Notes under the pieces: model-generated
The model's database searches: none
Seen by the model: the letters and a program-made list of their open reading frames with translations, nothing else
What the model was told of the DNA's origin: nothing
Position numbers and translations under genes: made by a program
In this document: positions 40,594-50,557 of the stretch, piece after piece
Layout of the letters: the number at the start of each line of letters is the position of its first letter
Numbering within the stretch: the first letter of the stretch is position 1
Assembly (NCBI RefSeq): GCF_029911635.1
Contig: NZ_JARYTI010000007.1
Location: 1 to 64,000, forward strand
Source: Sphingomonas sp. AR_OL41
Lineage (GTDB): Bacteria; Pseudomonadota; Alphaproteobacteria; Sphingomonadales; Sphingomonadaceae
Direction of reading: 5' to 3'
DNA: 64,000 bases

Positions 40594-43293
40594 TCACAGG
40601 CGGAAGCGAACGCCGAGCGAATAGACCGATTCTTCGTACCGGACACCCCGGGGGAAGGTTACCGGGTCAGCACCGCCGTTGAAGCCATAAGTCAGATAGG
40701 TCACCAGCGGCTTGGCGAGGACGTTGGTCGCATCGGCGAAGATCGTAACGTTCTTTATGACGTCGTAGCTCGCCGACAGATCGAGGCGGCCGATACCCTT
40801 GGTGGTCTCGGCGTAGGTATCGCCCCCGCGCGGCTCGAACCGCGAGGGATAGGCGCCGCGATGGTTCCACGACACCCGCATCGCCAGCCCGTTGAGTTCG
40901 TAGAAGGCCGCGAGGTTGTAGGTCCATTTCGACACGCCGATGATCGGCGCCTGCGTGATCGTGCCACCCAGCGAGGCGGGCACGCCGGTCTTTGCGTCGA
41001 GATAGGTGACGTTGCCCTGGACACCGAAGGCGTGCGCCCATGCCGGCAACATCGCGAAGTCGAGGAAGGTCGTCGCCTGCGCCTCGAACCCGTCGATCCT
41101 GCCGCGGCCGGTATTATATGGCCGGTTGACGGTGATCGGCCCGAAGGTCGGATCGATGATCGCCTGATTGTAGTTCTGGATGAAGCCGTTGAGATCGCGA
41201 CGGAACACCGCGCCCGAGATCGACCCGGTACGCGAGAAATAATATTCCAGCGACGCATCGAAATTCTGCGAATGCAATGGCTTCAGATCCGGGTTGCCGC
41301 CATTGGCAAAGCGGGTCGCATTGCCGCTCGTCGGCGGATCGACCGCCAGCCCGGGATTATATTGCGAGAAGCTCGGCCGCGTGCGCGTTTCGGTATAGGA
41401 CAAGCGCAGTTGCAGTTGGTCGGTAAAGTGCAGCCTGGCGCTCGCGTTGGGCAGCCAGTCATAATAGGTCTTGGTGACCGTGATCGGCGCGAAGCTGTCG
41501 GGCGCACCGGCATTGTGAATGCGGTTCGTGCCGTTGATCCGCAGGTCGGTTTCAACGACGCGCAGCCCGACCACACCATCGACATGAATGCCCGCGGTAT
41601 CACCAAAAGCGTATTTGGCCTGGAAATAGCCGGCATAGGATCGTTCGTTTGCCGAGTAGGTTACCGACGGATCGGGCGGCGGCGCACCCGGCGCGAAGCC
41701 CGAAAAGGCGCGCAGCTGGGCGATATTGTTACGAATACTGTCATAGGTCGGCGTGTAATAACCACGCAGCGTGGTTGGATCGCTGCCGGGGAAGCCACTT
41801 GGGGCGACATAATAACTCACCGGCACCGCGCTCAGCGGCAGACGCTCGCCTTCGCGCGACGAATAGCGGCTGCCATCCTCGAAATGCGCGTCGCGGTCGA
41901 CATAGCGGAACCCCGCCTCGATCCGCGTCAGCGCCGGCACCCCGGTATCATAGGCCAGATCGATGCGACCCTGATAATCCGAGCCGTGTGCAATGAGCTG
42001 GCGGTCGAAGAAGCCGCGATAGATGTAGTTCGACGCCTTGGTCGGATCGACGCCATTGGCAAAGGTGAAGCTGGGCCCAGCGTCGAGGCTGCCGACACCG
42101 GTGTTCGCTGTAATGGTCGTCGGCGCGGCATAGGCGGTGTCGAAGCTGTAGATCGAATCGAAGAAGGTGCTCGTGGTGTGTGCAAGGTCGGCGGTGACGT
42201 GCAGCCGCCCGGCATCGTACTTGCCGCCCAAAGCATATTGATAGGTATCGGTCTTGGCGTAGGTCGCGCCCTGAAAGCCATCGGGGCGGAACGGGTTGGT
42301 GACCGTCAGGCTCTGGACGCGCGCATTTGGACCGGACCCGGTGGTGACCACGTTGGAATAAGCCGAGCCACCCCATAGCGGTACGCTGGTCTCGCGGTCG
42401 GAGACCTTGTTGCGAAAGCCCTGCCACAACGCCTCGCCATAGAATTCGAGGCCCGGTGCGGGGCGCCACTGGATCGCGCCGTTGACGGAGGGGCGGACGC
42501 GATCGCCCTGACCGAAATCGATGCGCTGGATATCGGGAAAACGGACATTCGCGCCGGCTGGGCCGATGCCGCTATTGGCGACATAGTCTGTGTTCGAGCG
42601 CGTCGAATCGAGATAGCGCAGCCGATTGTAAGACCCGCCGACGAGCAAGCCGATCTCGCCGATGCCGGTATCCCAGCGATCGCTGACCAGCAAGTTTCCG
42701 TTGGGATCATAGTTCTTCGAACGCTTGGTGTAGAGACCCCAGGCCGAGCCGGCGATCTTGAAGCCATCGAAATCGAACGGTCGGCGCGAGCGCACGTTGA
42801 TCTCGCCGGCGAGACCGCCCTCGACGAGGTCGGCGGTGGTGTTCTTGTAGACTTCGAGCGCCGAGATCGCACCCGACGGAAAATCCTGCAGGGCGACCGA
42901 ACGCGCTTCGGCGGTGAAGATCTCGCGGCCGTTATAGGTGGTGGTAAAATCGGGCAGGCCGCGGACGAGCACCCGGCTCGCCTCGCCGCCACCGCGATCG
43001 ACCTGGACGCCGACGATGCGTGCAGCAGTGTCCGACACGGCAATGTCCGGAAGCTTGCCGATGTCCGAGGCGACGATCGAATCGACCTGTTGGATCGAAT
43101 CTCGCTTGATCGCCTGCGCCGATTCAATGCTCCTGCGCAGCCCCGTCACAACGATGTCGGCTCCGGCTGCGGCGTCGTCGCCGGCTTCGGGCGCGGTCGG
43201 CGGTGTCGATGGCGCGGTCTGGGCGGCGGCGGGGAGCGCGGCGCCGAGCACCAGCAGCGATGTTGACCCCAGGATGATGGACTTCAGGCGCAT
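40594..43293 (-). CDS. TonB-dependent receptor 4, carbohydrate type
   Basis: An 899-residue receptor of the group found with sugar-polymer loci in Caulobacter, Xanthomonas and sphingomonads. Signal peptide MRLKSIILGSTSLLVLGAAL (cut at AAAQ), then ADIVVTGLRRSIESAQAIKR and the plug line SIVASDIGKLPDIAVSDTA, typical of this group, then ALEVYKNTTADLVEGGLAGE. It ends LGVRFRL. It is the sole leftward gene ahead of the galactose dehydrogenase and shares about 48 C-terminal residues with the fossil at 4261-4405. It would import oligosaccharides released by the nearby glycoside hydrolases. Confidence 0.9.
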   Translation of the reverse strand: MRLKSIILGSTSLLVLGAALPAAAQTAPSTPPTAPEAGDDAAAGADIVVTGLRRSIESAQAIKRDSIQQVDSIVASDIGKLPDIAVSDTAARIVGVQVDRGGGEASRVLVRGLPDFTTTYNGREIFTAEARSVALQDFPSGAISALEVYKNTTADLVEGGLAGEINVRSRRPFDFDGFKIAGSAWGLYTKRSKNYDPNGNLLVSDRWDTGIGEIGLLVGGSYNRLRYLDSTRSNTDYVANSGIGPAGANVRFPDIQRIDFGQGDRVRPSVNGAIQWRPAPGLEFYGEALWQGFRNKVSDRETSVPLWGGSAYSNVVTTGSGPNARVQSLTVTNPFRPDGFQGATYAKTDTYQYALGGKYDAGRLHVTADLAHTTSTFFDSIYSFDTAYAAPTTITANTGVGSLDAGPSFTFANGVDPTKASNYIYRGFFDRQLIAHGSDYQGRIDLAYDTGVPALTRIEAGFRYVDRDAHFEDGSRYSSREGERLPLSAVPVSYYVAPSGFPGSDPTTLRGYYTPTYDSIRNNIAQLRAFSGFAPGAPPPDPSVTYSANERSYAGYFQAKYAFGDTAGIHVDGVVGLRVVETDLRINGTNRIHNAGAPDSFAPITVTKTYYDWLPNASARLHFTDQLQLRLSYTETRTRPSFSQYNPGLAVDPPTSGNATRFANGGNPDLKPLHSQNFDASLEYYFSRTGSISGAVFRRDLNGFIQNYNQAIIDPTFGPITVNRPYNTGRGRIDGFEAQATTFLDFAMLPAWAHAFGVQGNVTYLDAKTGVPASLGGTITQAPIIGVSKWTYNLAAFYELNGLAMRVSWNHRGAYPSRFEPRGGDTYAETTKGIGRLDLSASYDVIKNVTIFADATNVLAKPLVTYLTYGFNGGADPVTFPRGVRYEESVYSLGVRFRL

Positions 43294-43391
43294 GACACCT
43301 CCCCTTGATTGGCATGTTCGGTTCGCCCCCTGTGGTCGGAAGCTAACGCGCACGGTGCTATAGGCCCGGCACAGCACGATTTACAAGAGAT

Positions 43392-43430
43392 TAATCTGAC
43401 AAATAAGACAAGGCGGATGAGCGTCAGATT
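43392..43430. promoter_or_regulatory. Inverted repeat and GntR-like site ahead of TonB receptor 4
   Basis: AATCTGAC (43393-43400) and GTCAGATT (43423-43430) form perfect 8-bp arms 22 bp apart. The left arm overlaps TAATCTGACAA (43392-43402), one mismatch from TNGTNNNACNA, the established consensus for FadR-type GntR proteins. The GntR gene at 49626 is the obvious candidate. Confidence 0.35.
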
Positions 43431-43436
43431 TGGAGG

Positions 43437-44399
43437 TCAGAAATCAAAGGGGGCAACCTCTTCCCGGGATCCGATCGTCAGCGCATCGGTGACGATGCGC
43501 AGGGGGGCCAGGTCGACGTCGGCGCCACCCGTCGCGACGAGCTCCGCGAAGCGAGCATAGAGGCGAGGATATTCGCGGTTGGGCGCCGTGACCGCGGCAC
43601 CACCATCGAACGCGATGGTCGCGCCACCATCTGTCAACGTCACGGCGCCAGCGTCGGTTTCGATCTCGATATCCCAGCTTTGCGGGCCGGTTTGCAGGAA
43701 GTCGAGATCGACCGCGATCGGCACCGTCCCCGCACGCAACGCTGCCATGGCCTGGATCGGCGAGCCGCGCCCCGCGGGGATGCGCAGATGCGCCCGCTCG
43801 ACGATGACCGGTTCGGCGAGCAGCGCGGTGACGATCGACAGCGCATTGATGCCCGGATCGAACACGCCGAAGCCGCCCTCGGCGAGGATCCATTCCTGGC
43901 CGGGGTGCCAGCGGCGAATGTCTTCCTTCCAGGTGACGCGCACTGCGGAGACGGTCTTGCCAACGAGCCACGCCCGCGCATCCTCGACCGCCGCGGCCTC
44001 GCGCGAATGCCAGCTGGTGAACAGCGGCACGCCCGCCGCCCGCGCCGCCGCGACCAGTGCCTCGGCCTCGGCCAGCGTCGCGGCGGGCGGCTTTTCGAGC
44101 ATCACAGCCATCCCGGCCGCGATCGCCTCGCGCGCAATGTCGAGCCGGCCTTCGGGCGGCGTGCACAGCGATACGGCATCGAGCCGTTCGGGCCCGGCCA
44201 GCATCGCGGCAATGTCGGGATAGGCGGGAACGCCATCCACATGGCCGTGACGGCTTGCGGTGGCGACCAGCGTGAAGCGCGAATCGGCGGCGAGCGCCGG
44301 GACATGCTGATCGCGCGCGATCTTGCCGATACCGACCAAGCCGACGCGGATCGGCCCAACGCGGATTGGCCCTGACGGCGCGCCGCTTCCCTCGCTCAT
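43437..44399 (-). CDS. Gfo/Idh/MocA family aldose 1-dehydrogenase, galactose type
   Basis: A 320-residue NAD(P)-dependent dehydrogenase. [19 protein letters not shown] is the nucleotide fold, [14 protein letters not shown] is the family EKP motif, and [14 protein letters not shown] and [15 protein letters not shown] are the stretches found in D-galactose 1-dehydrogenase of Pseudomonas. It would oxidise galactose (or arabinose) to the lactone in the first De Ley-Doudoroff step. A 15-bp tandem repeat near the start (44344-44372) encodes PIRVG twice. It is divergent from the dehydratase gene. Confidence 0.8.
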   Translation of the reverse strand: MSEGSGAPSGPIRVGPIRVGLVGIGKIARDQHVPALAADSRFTLVATASRHGHVDGVPAYPDIAAMLAGPERLDAVSLCTPPEGRLDIAREAIAAGMAVMLEKPPAATLAEAEALVAAARAAGVPLFTSWHSREAAAVEDARAWLVGKTVSAVRVTWKEDIRRWHPGQEWILAEGGFGVFDPGINALSIVTALLAEPVIVERAHLRIPAGRGSPIQAMAALRAGTVPIAVDLDFLQTGPQSWDIEIETDAGAVTLTDGGATIAFDGGAAVTAPNREYPRLYARFAELVATGGADVDLAPLRIVTDALTIGSREEVAPFDF

Positions 44400-44522
44400 A
44401 TCCGCCCCTTTGCTCTTTTATACGATATATATGCTTTCTATTCGGCGAACGAGCCGATATCAAGCCGACGAAATGACCGCGACGCCATGGCCGATGGCGC
44501 GACGGGCGCAGCGGAGGGGCCT

Positions 44523-46358
44523 TTGAGCGATACGAAGAGCGACGGAAACGAAAAAGCGGGTCGCGGAGCGCCGACCCGGCCAGCTTTGCGTTCGCGGGCC
44601 TGGTTCGACAATCCGGGCAATCCCGACATGACCGCGCTCTATGTCGAGCGCTATCTCAATTACGGTCTCAGCCTCGAAGAGCTGCAGTCGGATCGCCCGA
44701 TCATCGGCATCGCGCAGACCGGCAGCGACCTCGTGCCCTGCAACCGCCACCACATCGTGCTGGCGCAACGGGTCAAGGACGGGATTCGCGACGCCGGCGG
44801 CATCCCGATCGAATTTCCGACGCACCCGATCCAGGAAACCGGCAAGCGCCCGACCGCCGGGCTCGACCGCAACCTCGCCTATCTCTCGCTGGTCGAGACG
44901 CTCTACGGCTATCCGCTCGACGGCGTGGTGCTCACGATTGGCTGCGACAAGACCACGCCAGCGTGCCTGATGGCGGCGGCGACGGTCAATATTCCGGCGA
45001 TCGCGCTGTCGGTCGGGCCGATGCTCAATGGCTGGCACAAGGGCGAGCGTACGGGATCGGGCACGATCGTGTGGAAGGCGCGCGAGATGCTCGCCGCAGG
45101 CGAGATCGACTATAAGGGCTTCATCGAACTGGTCGCCTCGTCGGCACCCTCGACCGGCTTCTGCAACACGATGGGCACCGCGACGACGATGAACTCGCTG
45201 TGCGAGGCGCTCGGCATGTCGCTGACCGGCTCGGCGGCGATCCCCGCGCCCTATCGCGACCGCCAGCAATGCGCGTGGGAGACCGGTCGCCGCATCGTCG
45301 AGATGGTCCTGGCCGACCGCAAGCCGAGCGACATCCTCACCCGCCCCGCCTTTCTCAACGCGATCCGCGTCAATTCGGCGATCGGCGGATCGACCAATGC
45401 GCCGATCCACCTCAACGCGATCGCGCGGCATGCCGGCGTCGAGCTGACGCTGGCCGACTGGGAAGCGCATGGCGCCGACGTGCCGCTGCTCGTCAACCTC
45501 CAGCCTTCGGGCGACTATCTCGGCGAAGATTATTACCGCGCCGGCGGCGTGCCGGCCGTGATGGGTGAACTGTTCCGTGCCGCGCTGCTCGACGGCGACG
45601 CGATCGCGGCGAACGGCCAGTCGGTTGCTACGAATGTCGGAACGGCGGAGATTGCCGACGAAGACGTCATCCGGCCCTTCGCGCGCCCGCTGCGCGCAGC
45701 GGCGGGGCTGACCGTCCTGTCGGGCAATCTGTTCAGCTCGGCGGTGATGAAGATGTCGGTCATCTCGCCGGAATTCCGCGCGCGCTACCTCGCCGACCCC
45801 GCCTCGCCGAATTGTTTTGAGGGCAAGGTCGTCGTGTTCGACGGGCCCGAGGATTATCACCACCGTATCGACGATCCGGCACTCGGCATCGACGATCGCA
45901 CGATCCTGATCATGCGCGGGGCCGGCCCGATCGGCTATCCGGGCGGCGCCGAGGTCGTCAACATGCGACCGCCGGCCGCGCTGATCCGCGCCGGCGTGCA
46001 TGCCCTGCCGTGCATCGGCGATGGCCGCCAGTCGGGCACCAGCGGCAGTCCGTCGATCCTCAACGCCAGCCCCGAGGCTGCCGCCGGCGGCGGGCTCGCG
46101 CTGGTGCAGACCGGCGACCGCGTGCGGATCGACCTCAATGCCCTGCGCGTCGACATGCTGGTCGACGAGGCGGAGATCGAGCGCCGTCGAGCCACGCTGG
46201 CGACGACGGGCGACACGCTTGCCCCGCCGGCGCAGACCCCGTGGCAGGAAATCCACCGCGATCTGGTCGGCCAGTTCGACACCGGTGCCGTGTTCGAGAA
46301 TGCAGTGAAATTTCAGCGGATAGCCCAGACCAGGGGCCTACCGCGCGACAGCCATTGA
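44523..46358 (+). CDS. IlvD/Edd-family sugar acid dehydratase
   Basis: A 611-residue iron-sulfur dehydratase that removes water from sugar acids to give 2-keto-3-deoxy acids. The cluster cysteines appear in [22 protein letters not shown] and GFCNTMGTA. The closest named relatives by motif are L-arabonate/D-xylonate type dehydratases; the surrounding kinase and aldolase argue for D-galactonate here. I chose TTG at 44523 because GGAGGGG sits just upstream; the ATG at 44487 would add 12 residues without a ribosome site. It starts the rightward run that includes mutarotase and hydrolases. Confidence 0.82.
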   Translation: MSDTKSDGNEKAGRGAPTRPALRSRAWFDNPGNPDMTALYVERYLNYGLSLEELQSDRPIIGIAQTGSDLVPCNRHHIVLAQRVKDGIRDAGGIPIEFPTHPIQETGKRPTAGLDRNLAYLSLVETLYGYPLDGVVLTIGCDKTTPACLMAAATVNIPAIALSVGPMLNGWHKGERTGSGTIVWKAREMLAAGEIDYKGFIELVASSAPSTGFCNTMGTATTMNSLCEALGMSLTGSAAIPAPYRDRQQCAWETGRRIVEMVLADRKPSDILTRPAFLNAIRVNSAIGGSTNAPIHLNAIARHAGVELTLADWEAHGADVPLLVNLQPSGDYLGEDYYRAGGVPAVMGELFRAALLDGDAIAANGQSVATNVGTAEIADEDVIRPFARPLRAAAGLTVLSGNLFSSAVMKMSVISPEFRARYLADPASPNCFEGKVVVFDGPEDYHHRIDDPALGIDDRTILIMRGAGPIGYPGGAEVVNMRPPAALIRAGVHALPCIGDGRQSGTSGSPSILNASPEAAAGGGLALVQTGDRVRIDLNALRVDMLVDEAEIERRRATLATTGDTLAPPAQTPWQEIHRDLVGQFDTGAVFENAVKFQRIAQTRGLPRDSH

Positions 46359-46375
46359 TACGGGAGGACAGGGTC

Positions 46376-47533
46376 ATGAAGAGGCACATCACGAAAGCGA
46401 CGATCAGCGCGATCGCCATGCTGGCGAGCGTCGTGGCCACCCCGGCGCTGGCGGCGGAGGCGAAGCGCTCGACCTTTGGCAAGCTGCCCGACGGGCGCAC
46501 CGTGCCTGCCGTCACGCTGAGCAACCGGCACGGCATATCGGCAACGATCATCGCTTATGGCGCGTCACTGCAATCGCTGATGATGCCCGATCGCGCCGGC
46601 AAGCGCGCCGACGTCGCGCTGGGCTATGCCGGGATCGACGACTATCTGGCCAAGCCGCAATATTTCGGCGGCACGGTCGGCCGCTTCGCCAACCGCATCG
46701 GCAAGGGGCGCTTCGTGCTCGACGGCACGACCTATCAGACGCCGGTCAACAACGGCGTCAACTCCCTGCACGGTGGCACGGTCGGCTTCGACAAGGTGCT
46801 GTGGCAGGTCGTCGACGTCAAATCCGGCCCGACCGCGTCGGTCACGCTGCGTTATGTCAGCCCCGATGGCGACCAGGGTTATCCCGGGACGATGACGGTC
46901 GACGCGATCTATTCGCTCGACGAGAGCAACGCGCTGACGATCGAATATCGCGCCACCACCGATCGCGCCACGATCGCCAACATCACCAACCATGCTTATT
47001 GGAACCTGTCGGGCGAAGGCTCTGCCAATGGCGCGATGGGCACGCTGGTGACCATCCCGGCGGATGCCTATACCCCGACCGACAGCGGCGCGATTCCGAC
47101 CGGCGAGATCCGGCCCGTCACCGGGACGGTGTTCGATTTCCGCACGCCGCACGCGATCGGCGCGCGCGTGCGCACCGCCAGCGACGAGCAGATCGTGTTC
47201 GGGCGCGGTTACGACCATAATTGGCTCGTCGGCCGAAACGTGACGCCGACCCAGCACCTGATGGCGCGCGCCTATGACCCCGCCTCGGGCCGCGGTTTCG
47301 AGCTGTGGTCCAACCAGCCCGGACTGCAATTCTATTCGGGCAATTTCCTCGACGGGACGAGCTCGGGGAAATCGGGCCACATCTACCGCGAGGGCGACGC
47401 CTTCGTGATGGAGCCGCAGATCTTCCCCGACACGCCGAACCGGCCGAAATTCGGCTCGGCGCGGCTCGCACCCGGCCAGGCCTATCGCAATGTGATGACC
47501 TATCGGTTGACCACCGGCCAGCGCGCCCGATAA
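46376..47533 (+). CDS. galM: Aldose 1-epimerase (galactose mutarotase), exported
   Basis: A 385-residue mutarotase with a signal peptide (MKRHITKATISAIAMLASVV, cut near ALA-AEA). Family residues are FGGTVGRFANRI, NNGVNSLHGGTVGFDKVLW with the catalytic His, ITNHAYWNL with the second His, and the late EPQIFPDTPN with the catalytic Glu. It interconverts alpha and beta anomers of free sugar in the periplasm. A GGGAGGA site precedes the start. It lies 17 bp behind the dehydratase. Confidence 0.88.
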   Translation: MKRHITKATISAIAMLASVVATPALAAEAKRSTFGKLPDGRTVPAVTLSNRHGISATIIAYGASLQSLMMPDRAGKRADVALGYAGIDDYLAKPQYFGGTVGRFANRIGKGRFVLDGTTYQTPVNNGVNSLHGGTVGFDKVLWQVVDVKSGPTASVTLRYVSPDGDQGYPGTMTVDAIYSLDESNALTIEYRATTDRATIANITNHAYWNLSGEGSANGAMGTLVTIPADAYTPTDSGAIPTGEIRPVTGTVFDFRTPHAIGARVRTASDEQIVFGRGYDHNWLVGRNVTPTQHLMARAYDPASGRGFELWSNQPGLQFYSGNFLDGTSSGKSGHIYREGDAFVMEPQIFPDTPNRPKFGSARLAPGQAYRNVMTYRLTTGQRAR

Positions 47534-47547
47534 GCGGAGACTTTTCG

Positions 47548-48687
47548 ATGAACTACCGCATCCTGTTTTCCCTCGCCGCCAGCGCGGCGTTGTTCGCCGG
47601 CGCGCCCGCCGAGGCGCGCGACATGTGGACCAAGGCGCAGGCCAAGAGCTGGTATGATGCCCAGCCATGGCTGGTCGGGTCGAACTACACCCCCGCCAGC
47701 GCCATCAACCAGCTCGAGATGTGGCAGCCCGAGACCTTCGATCCGGCGACAATCGACAAGGAACTGGGCTGGGCGGAAAAGCTGCACATGACGACGATGC
47801 GCGTGTTCCTCCACAACATGTTGTGGGAGAATGACCCCAAGGGTTTCAAGCAGCGGATGGACACGTTCCTGACGATCGCCGCGAAGCACCACATCAAGCC
47901 GCTGTTCGTGCTGTTCGACAGCTGCTGGGATCCCAATCCCGTCGCTGGACCGCAGCACCCGCCGATTCCGGGCGTACATAATTCGGGCTGGGTCCAGGCG
48001 CCCGGCGCGGCGCGGCTGGCCGACAAGAGCCAGTATGGCAAGCTCGAAGGTTATGTGAAGGACGTCGTCGGCAGCTTTGCGCGCGACAACCGCATCCTCG
48101 GCTGGGACGTGTGGAACGAGCCCAATAATGGCGGCGGCGGCAATTATGCGCCCACGCCCGACAAGACCAAGCTGGTCGCCGCCCTGCTCGACAAGGTGTT
48201 CGACTGGGCTTTGTCGGCCGATCCGACCCAGCCGCTGACGTCCGGCGTGTGGACCGGCGATCATTGGGACAATGCGGCGACGCTCGATGCGGTCGAGCGG
48301 ATCCAGATCGCACGCTCCGACGTGATCAGCTTTCACGACTATAGCTGGCCGGAGACCTTCATCGTGCGGGCGCGGCAGATGCTGGGCTATGGCCGGCCGG
48401 TGCTGTGCACCGAATATATGGCGCGCGGCAACGGCTCGACCTTCGACGGCTCGCTGCCGATCGGCAAGAAGCTCAACATCGGCATGTTCAACTGGGGGTT
48501 CGTCGACGGCAAGACGCAGACCCGGTTGCCGTGGGACAGCTGGAAGAAGCCCTATACCTATGAGGAGCCGCCGATCTGGTTCCACGAGGTGCTGCGCGCC
48601 GACGGCACGCCCTATCGCGTCGCCGAGACCGATCTCATCACCCGCCTGGCGACCGCGCCGAAGGGCGTGGTGCCGATGGCCAATTGA
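47548..48687 (+). CDS. Exported GH5-like glycoside hydrolase
   Basis: A 379-residue secreted TIM-barrel glycosidase. Signal peptide MNYRILFSLAASAALFAGAP (cut at AEA); catalytic acid/base Glu in GWDVWNEPNN and nucleophile Glu in VLCTEYMARG; ISFHDYSWPE between them also fits clan GH-A. It probably attacks a galactan, xylan or related chain outside the cell or in the periplasm. The start is 15 bp behind the mutarotase stop and the family assignment (GH5 or a close clan A family) is by eye. Confidence 0.8.
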   Translation: MNYRILFSLAASAALFAGAPAEARDMWTKAQAKSWYDAQPWLVGSNYTPASAINQLEMWQPETFDPATIDKELGWAEKLHMTTMRVFLHNMLWENDPKGFKQRMDTFLTIAAKHHIKPLFVLFDSCWDPNPVAGPQHPPIPGVHNSGWVQAPGAARLADKSQYGKLEGYVKDVVGSFARDNRILGWDVWNEPNNGGGGNYAPTPDKTKLVAALLDKVFDWALSADPTQPLTSGVWTGDHWDNAATLDAVERIQIARSDVISFHDYSWPETFIVRARQMLGYGRPVLCTEYMARGNGSTFDGSLPIGKKLNIGMFNWGFVDGKTQTRLPWDSWKKPYTYEEPPIWFHEVLRADGTPYRVAETDLITRLATAPKGVVPMAN

Positions 48688-48698
48688 GGAGGCCCGCG

Positions 48699-49625
48699 AT
48701 GCGCAAGACGACGCTTCTCGCCGCCGCCGCGGCGCTGCTCCTGCCGGTTGCTGCCTTGCCGCAGGAAGTGAAATCGGTGATCGCGGGGGCCGACCCCGCC
48801 GCCGCCTATTTCGACGGGCAGCTATGGGTCGATCCCACCGGGCGGGGCGACAGGCTCGAGGCATGGTCCTCGCCCGACCGCATCTCGTTCACCCGCGCGG
48901 GCCAATTGCTCGCGCTGAAGGATATCGGCTGGGTCAAGGACGACAAGCAGCCCCGGCATTATCTGTGGGCGCCCGACATGGTGGCGGCAGCGGGCAAATA
49001 TTATCTCTATTACTCGGTCGGCCCGCAAAACCCGACGCCGAGCAGGCTCGGTGTCGCGGTGTGCGAGACGCCGAAGGGGCCGTGCGTCGACAGCGGCAAG
49101 CCGCTGCTGACCGGCGGCAATGGCTTCGAGGCGATCGACCCGATGGTGTTTGTCGATCGCAAGTCGGGGACGCGCTATCTTTATGCCGGCGGCAGCGCGG
49201 GCGCGAAGCTGCGCGTCTTCACGTTGAAGCCCGACATGGTGACGATCGACCAGGAGGTCAAAATCGAACAGCCGCCGCTGTTCACCGAAGGCGTGTTCAT
49301 GCACGAGCGCGGCGGCATCTATTATCTGTCGTACAGCCACGGCCCTTGGAACACCGCTGGCTACGCCGTGCATTATGCGATGGCGCCCTCGCCGCTCGGC
49401 CCGTGGAAATATCGCGGCGTGCTGTTGCAAAGCGACAAGAAATATAAGGGCCCCGGCCATCACAGCTTCGTCCAAGACCCGAAGGACGGATCATGGTGGA
49501 TCGTCTACCACCGCTGGGAGGGCAAGAAGGGCGACGGACCCTATGAAGACGACCGCCGTGTCGCGATCCAGCCGATCAGCTACGACCAATATGGGCAGAT
49601 CGTGCCGATCAAGATGACGCCGTAG
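48699..49625 (+). CDS. Exported GH43-like arabinan/arabinofuranoside hydrolase
   Basis: A 308-residue protein with a signal peptide (MRKTTLLAAAAALLLPVAAL) and a five-bladed propeller fold. Catalytic residues fit GH43: Asp in VIAGADPAAAY, the modulating Asp in GFEAIDPMVF and Glu in LFTEGVFMHE. GH43 enzymes release arabinose or xylose from side chains of plant polysaccharide. A GGAGG site precedes the ATG at 48699. Its stop directly abuts the GntR gene's stop on the other strand with no gap. Confidence 0.85.
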   Translation: MRKTTLLAAAAALLLPVAALPQEVKSVIAGADPAAAYFDGQLWVDPTGRGDRLEAWSSPDRISFTRAGQLLALKDIGWVKDDKQPRHYLWAPDMVAAAGKYYLYYSVGPQNPTPSRLGVAVCETPKGPCVDSGKPLLTGGNGFEAIDPMVFVDRKSGTRYLYAGGSAGAKLRVFTLKPDMVTIDQEVKIEQPPLFTEGVFMHERGGIYYLSYSHGPWNTAGYAVHYAMAPSPLGPWKYRGVLLQSDKKYKGPGHHSFVQDPKDGSWWIVYHRWEGKKGDGPYEDDRRVAIQPISYDQYGQIVPIKMTP

Positions 49626-50390
49626 TCAGCGGGCGCCGACCGCGGCTTCGCGGTCGGCCTCGACCTGCTCGATCAGCGAAAGGACGTCGCCGATCAGGTG
49701 GCGCATCGCCGTACGCGCCGCCTCGGGATCATGCGCGGCGATCGCGTCCCGGACGGCGCCATGGTCGGCGACGCTCGCCGTGCGGCCCTTGATGCGATTG
49801 GTGAAGCGGATCGAGGTGCGCAGCGCGGTCATCACGACATCGCGAAACTGCGCATAGAACGGGTTCTTCGAGGCCTTGAGGATCGCGACGTGGAAGGCGA
49901 TGTCGGCTTCGAGCGGCTCGTCATTGCCCTGCTCGGCGGCCAGCATGCGCGCCAGGCCGGCGTCGATCCCGCGCAAATCTTCCGCCCCGCCGAAGCGCGC
50001 CGCCAGCGCCGCCGCCTCGGGCTCGATCGCGACGCGCAACTGGTTGAAGTGACGCAGCAGATCGACCGAGAATTTTCGCTCGAGCAGCCAGCGCAGCACA
50101 TCGGTGTCGAACAGATTCCAGGTGGCAGGAGGCTGGACGATCGTGCCTTGCCGCGGCCGCGCGCTGAGCAGGCCCTTGGCGGTCAGCATCTTGACCGCCT
50201 CGCGCGTTACCGAACGACTGACGCCGTGTGCCTGCGCAAGTTGCGCCTCGGTCGGAAAGGGCTGATCCTCGTAGCGGCCGGTGACGATCGCCCGGCCCAG
50301 GCTGTCGAGCATACCATAGGTCAGATTGCGTCCGAGCGCCGGCCGCATCTCGCCGGGATCCAGATCCTCAAAAGGGGTGCCACTCGCCAT
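49626..50390 (-). CDS. GntR-family (FadR/FCD) transcriptional regulator
   Basis: A 254-residue repressor-type protein. The winged helix (about 30-95) has FPTEAQLAQAHGVSRSVTRE and VKMLTAKGLLSARPRQGT; the FCD ligand domain follows with the metal-binding ADIAFHVAILKAS. FCD regulators often sense sugar acids such as galactonate or 2-keto-3-deoxygalactonate. I use the ATG at 50390; the open frame runs to 50570. It is divergent from the symporter operon. Confidence 0.88.
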   Translation of the reverse strand: MASGTPFEDLDPGEMRPALGRNLTYGMLDSLGRAIVTGRYEDQPFPTEAQLAQAHGVSRSVTREAVKMLTAKGLLSARPRQGTIVQPPATWNLFDTDVLRWLLERKFSVDLLRHFNQLRVAIEPEAAALAARFGGAEDLRGIDAGLARMLAAEQGNDEPLEADIAFHVAILKASKNPFYAQFRDVVMTALRTSIRFTNRIKGRTASVADHGAVRDAIAAHDPEAARTAMRHLIGDVLSLIEQVEADREAAVGAR

Positions 50391-50414
50391 GTTTCGCCTG
50401 TCATCTCGGACCGT

Positions 50415-50425
50415 GTGTGCAACGA
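50415..50425. promoter_or_regulatory. Weak GntR-type site in divergent promoter
   Basis: GTGTGCAACGA matches TNGTNNNACNA except the first base. It lies 25 bp ahead of the GntR start in the 167-bp gap before the symporter. Suggestive only. Confidence 0.25.
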
Positions 50426-50557
50426 TGCCATCCTTACCCGCGATATGCACTGCTAGACAATGCGAATAAGTCATATAAATAATGCTACGGCCGCGAAGGC
50501 GCGGGAGCGGACGAATTTCGGTCAATCGATCCGCCGTGCCAGCCTGGGGAGTGACGC

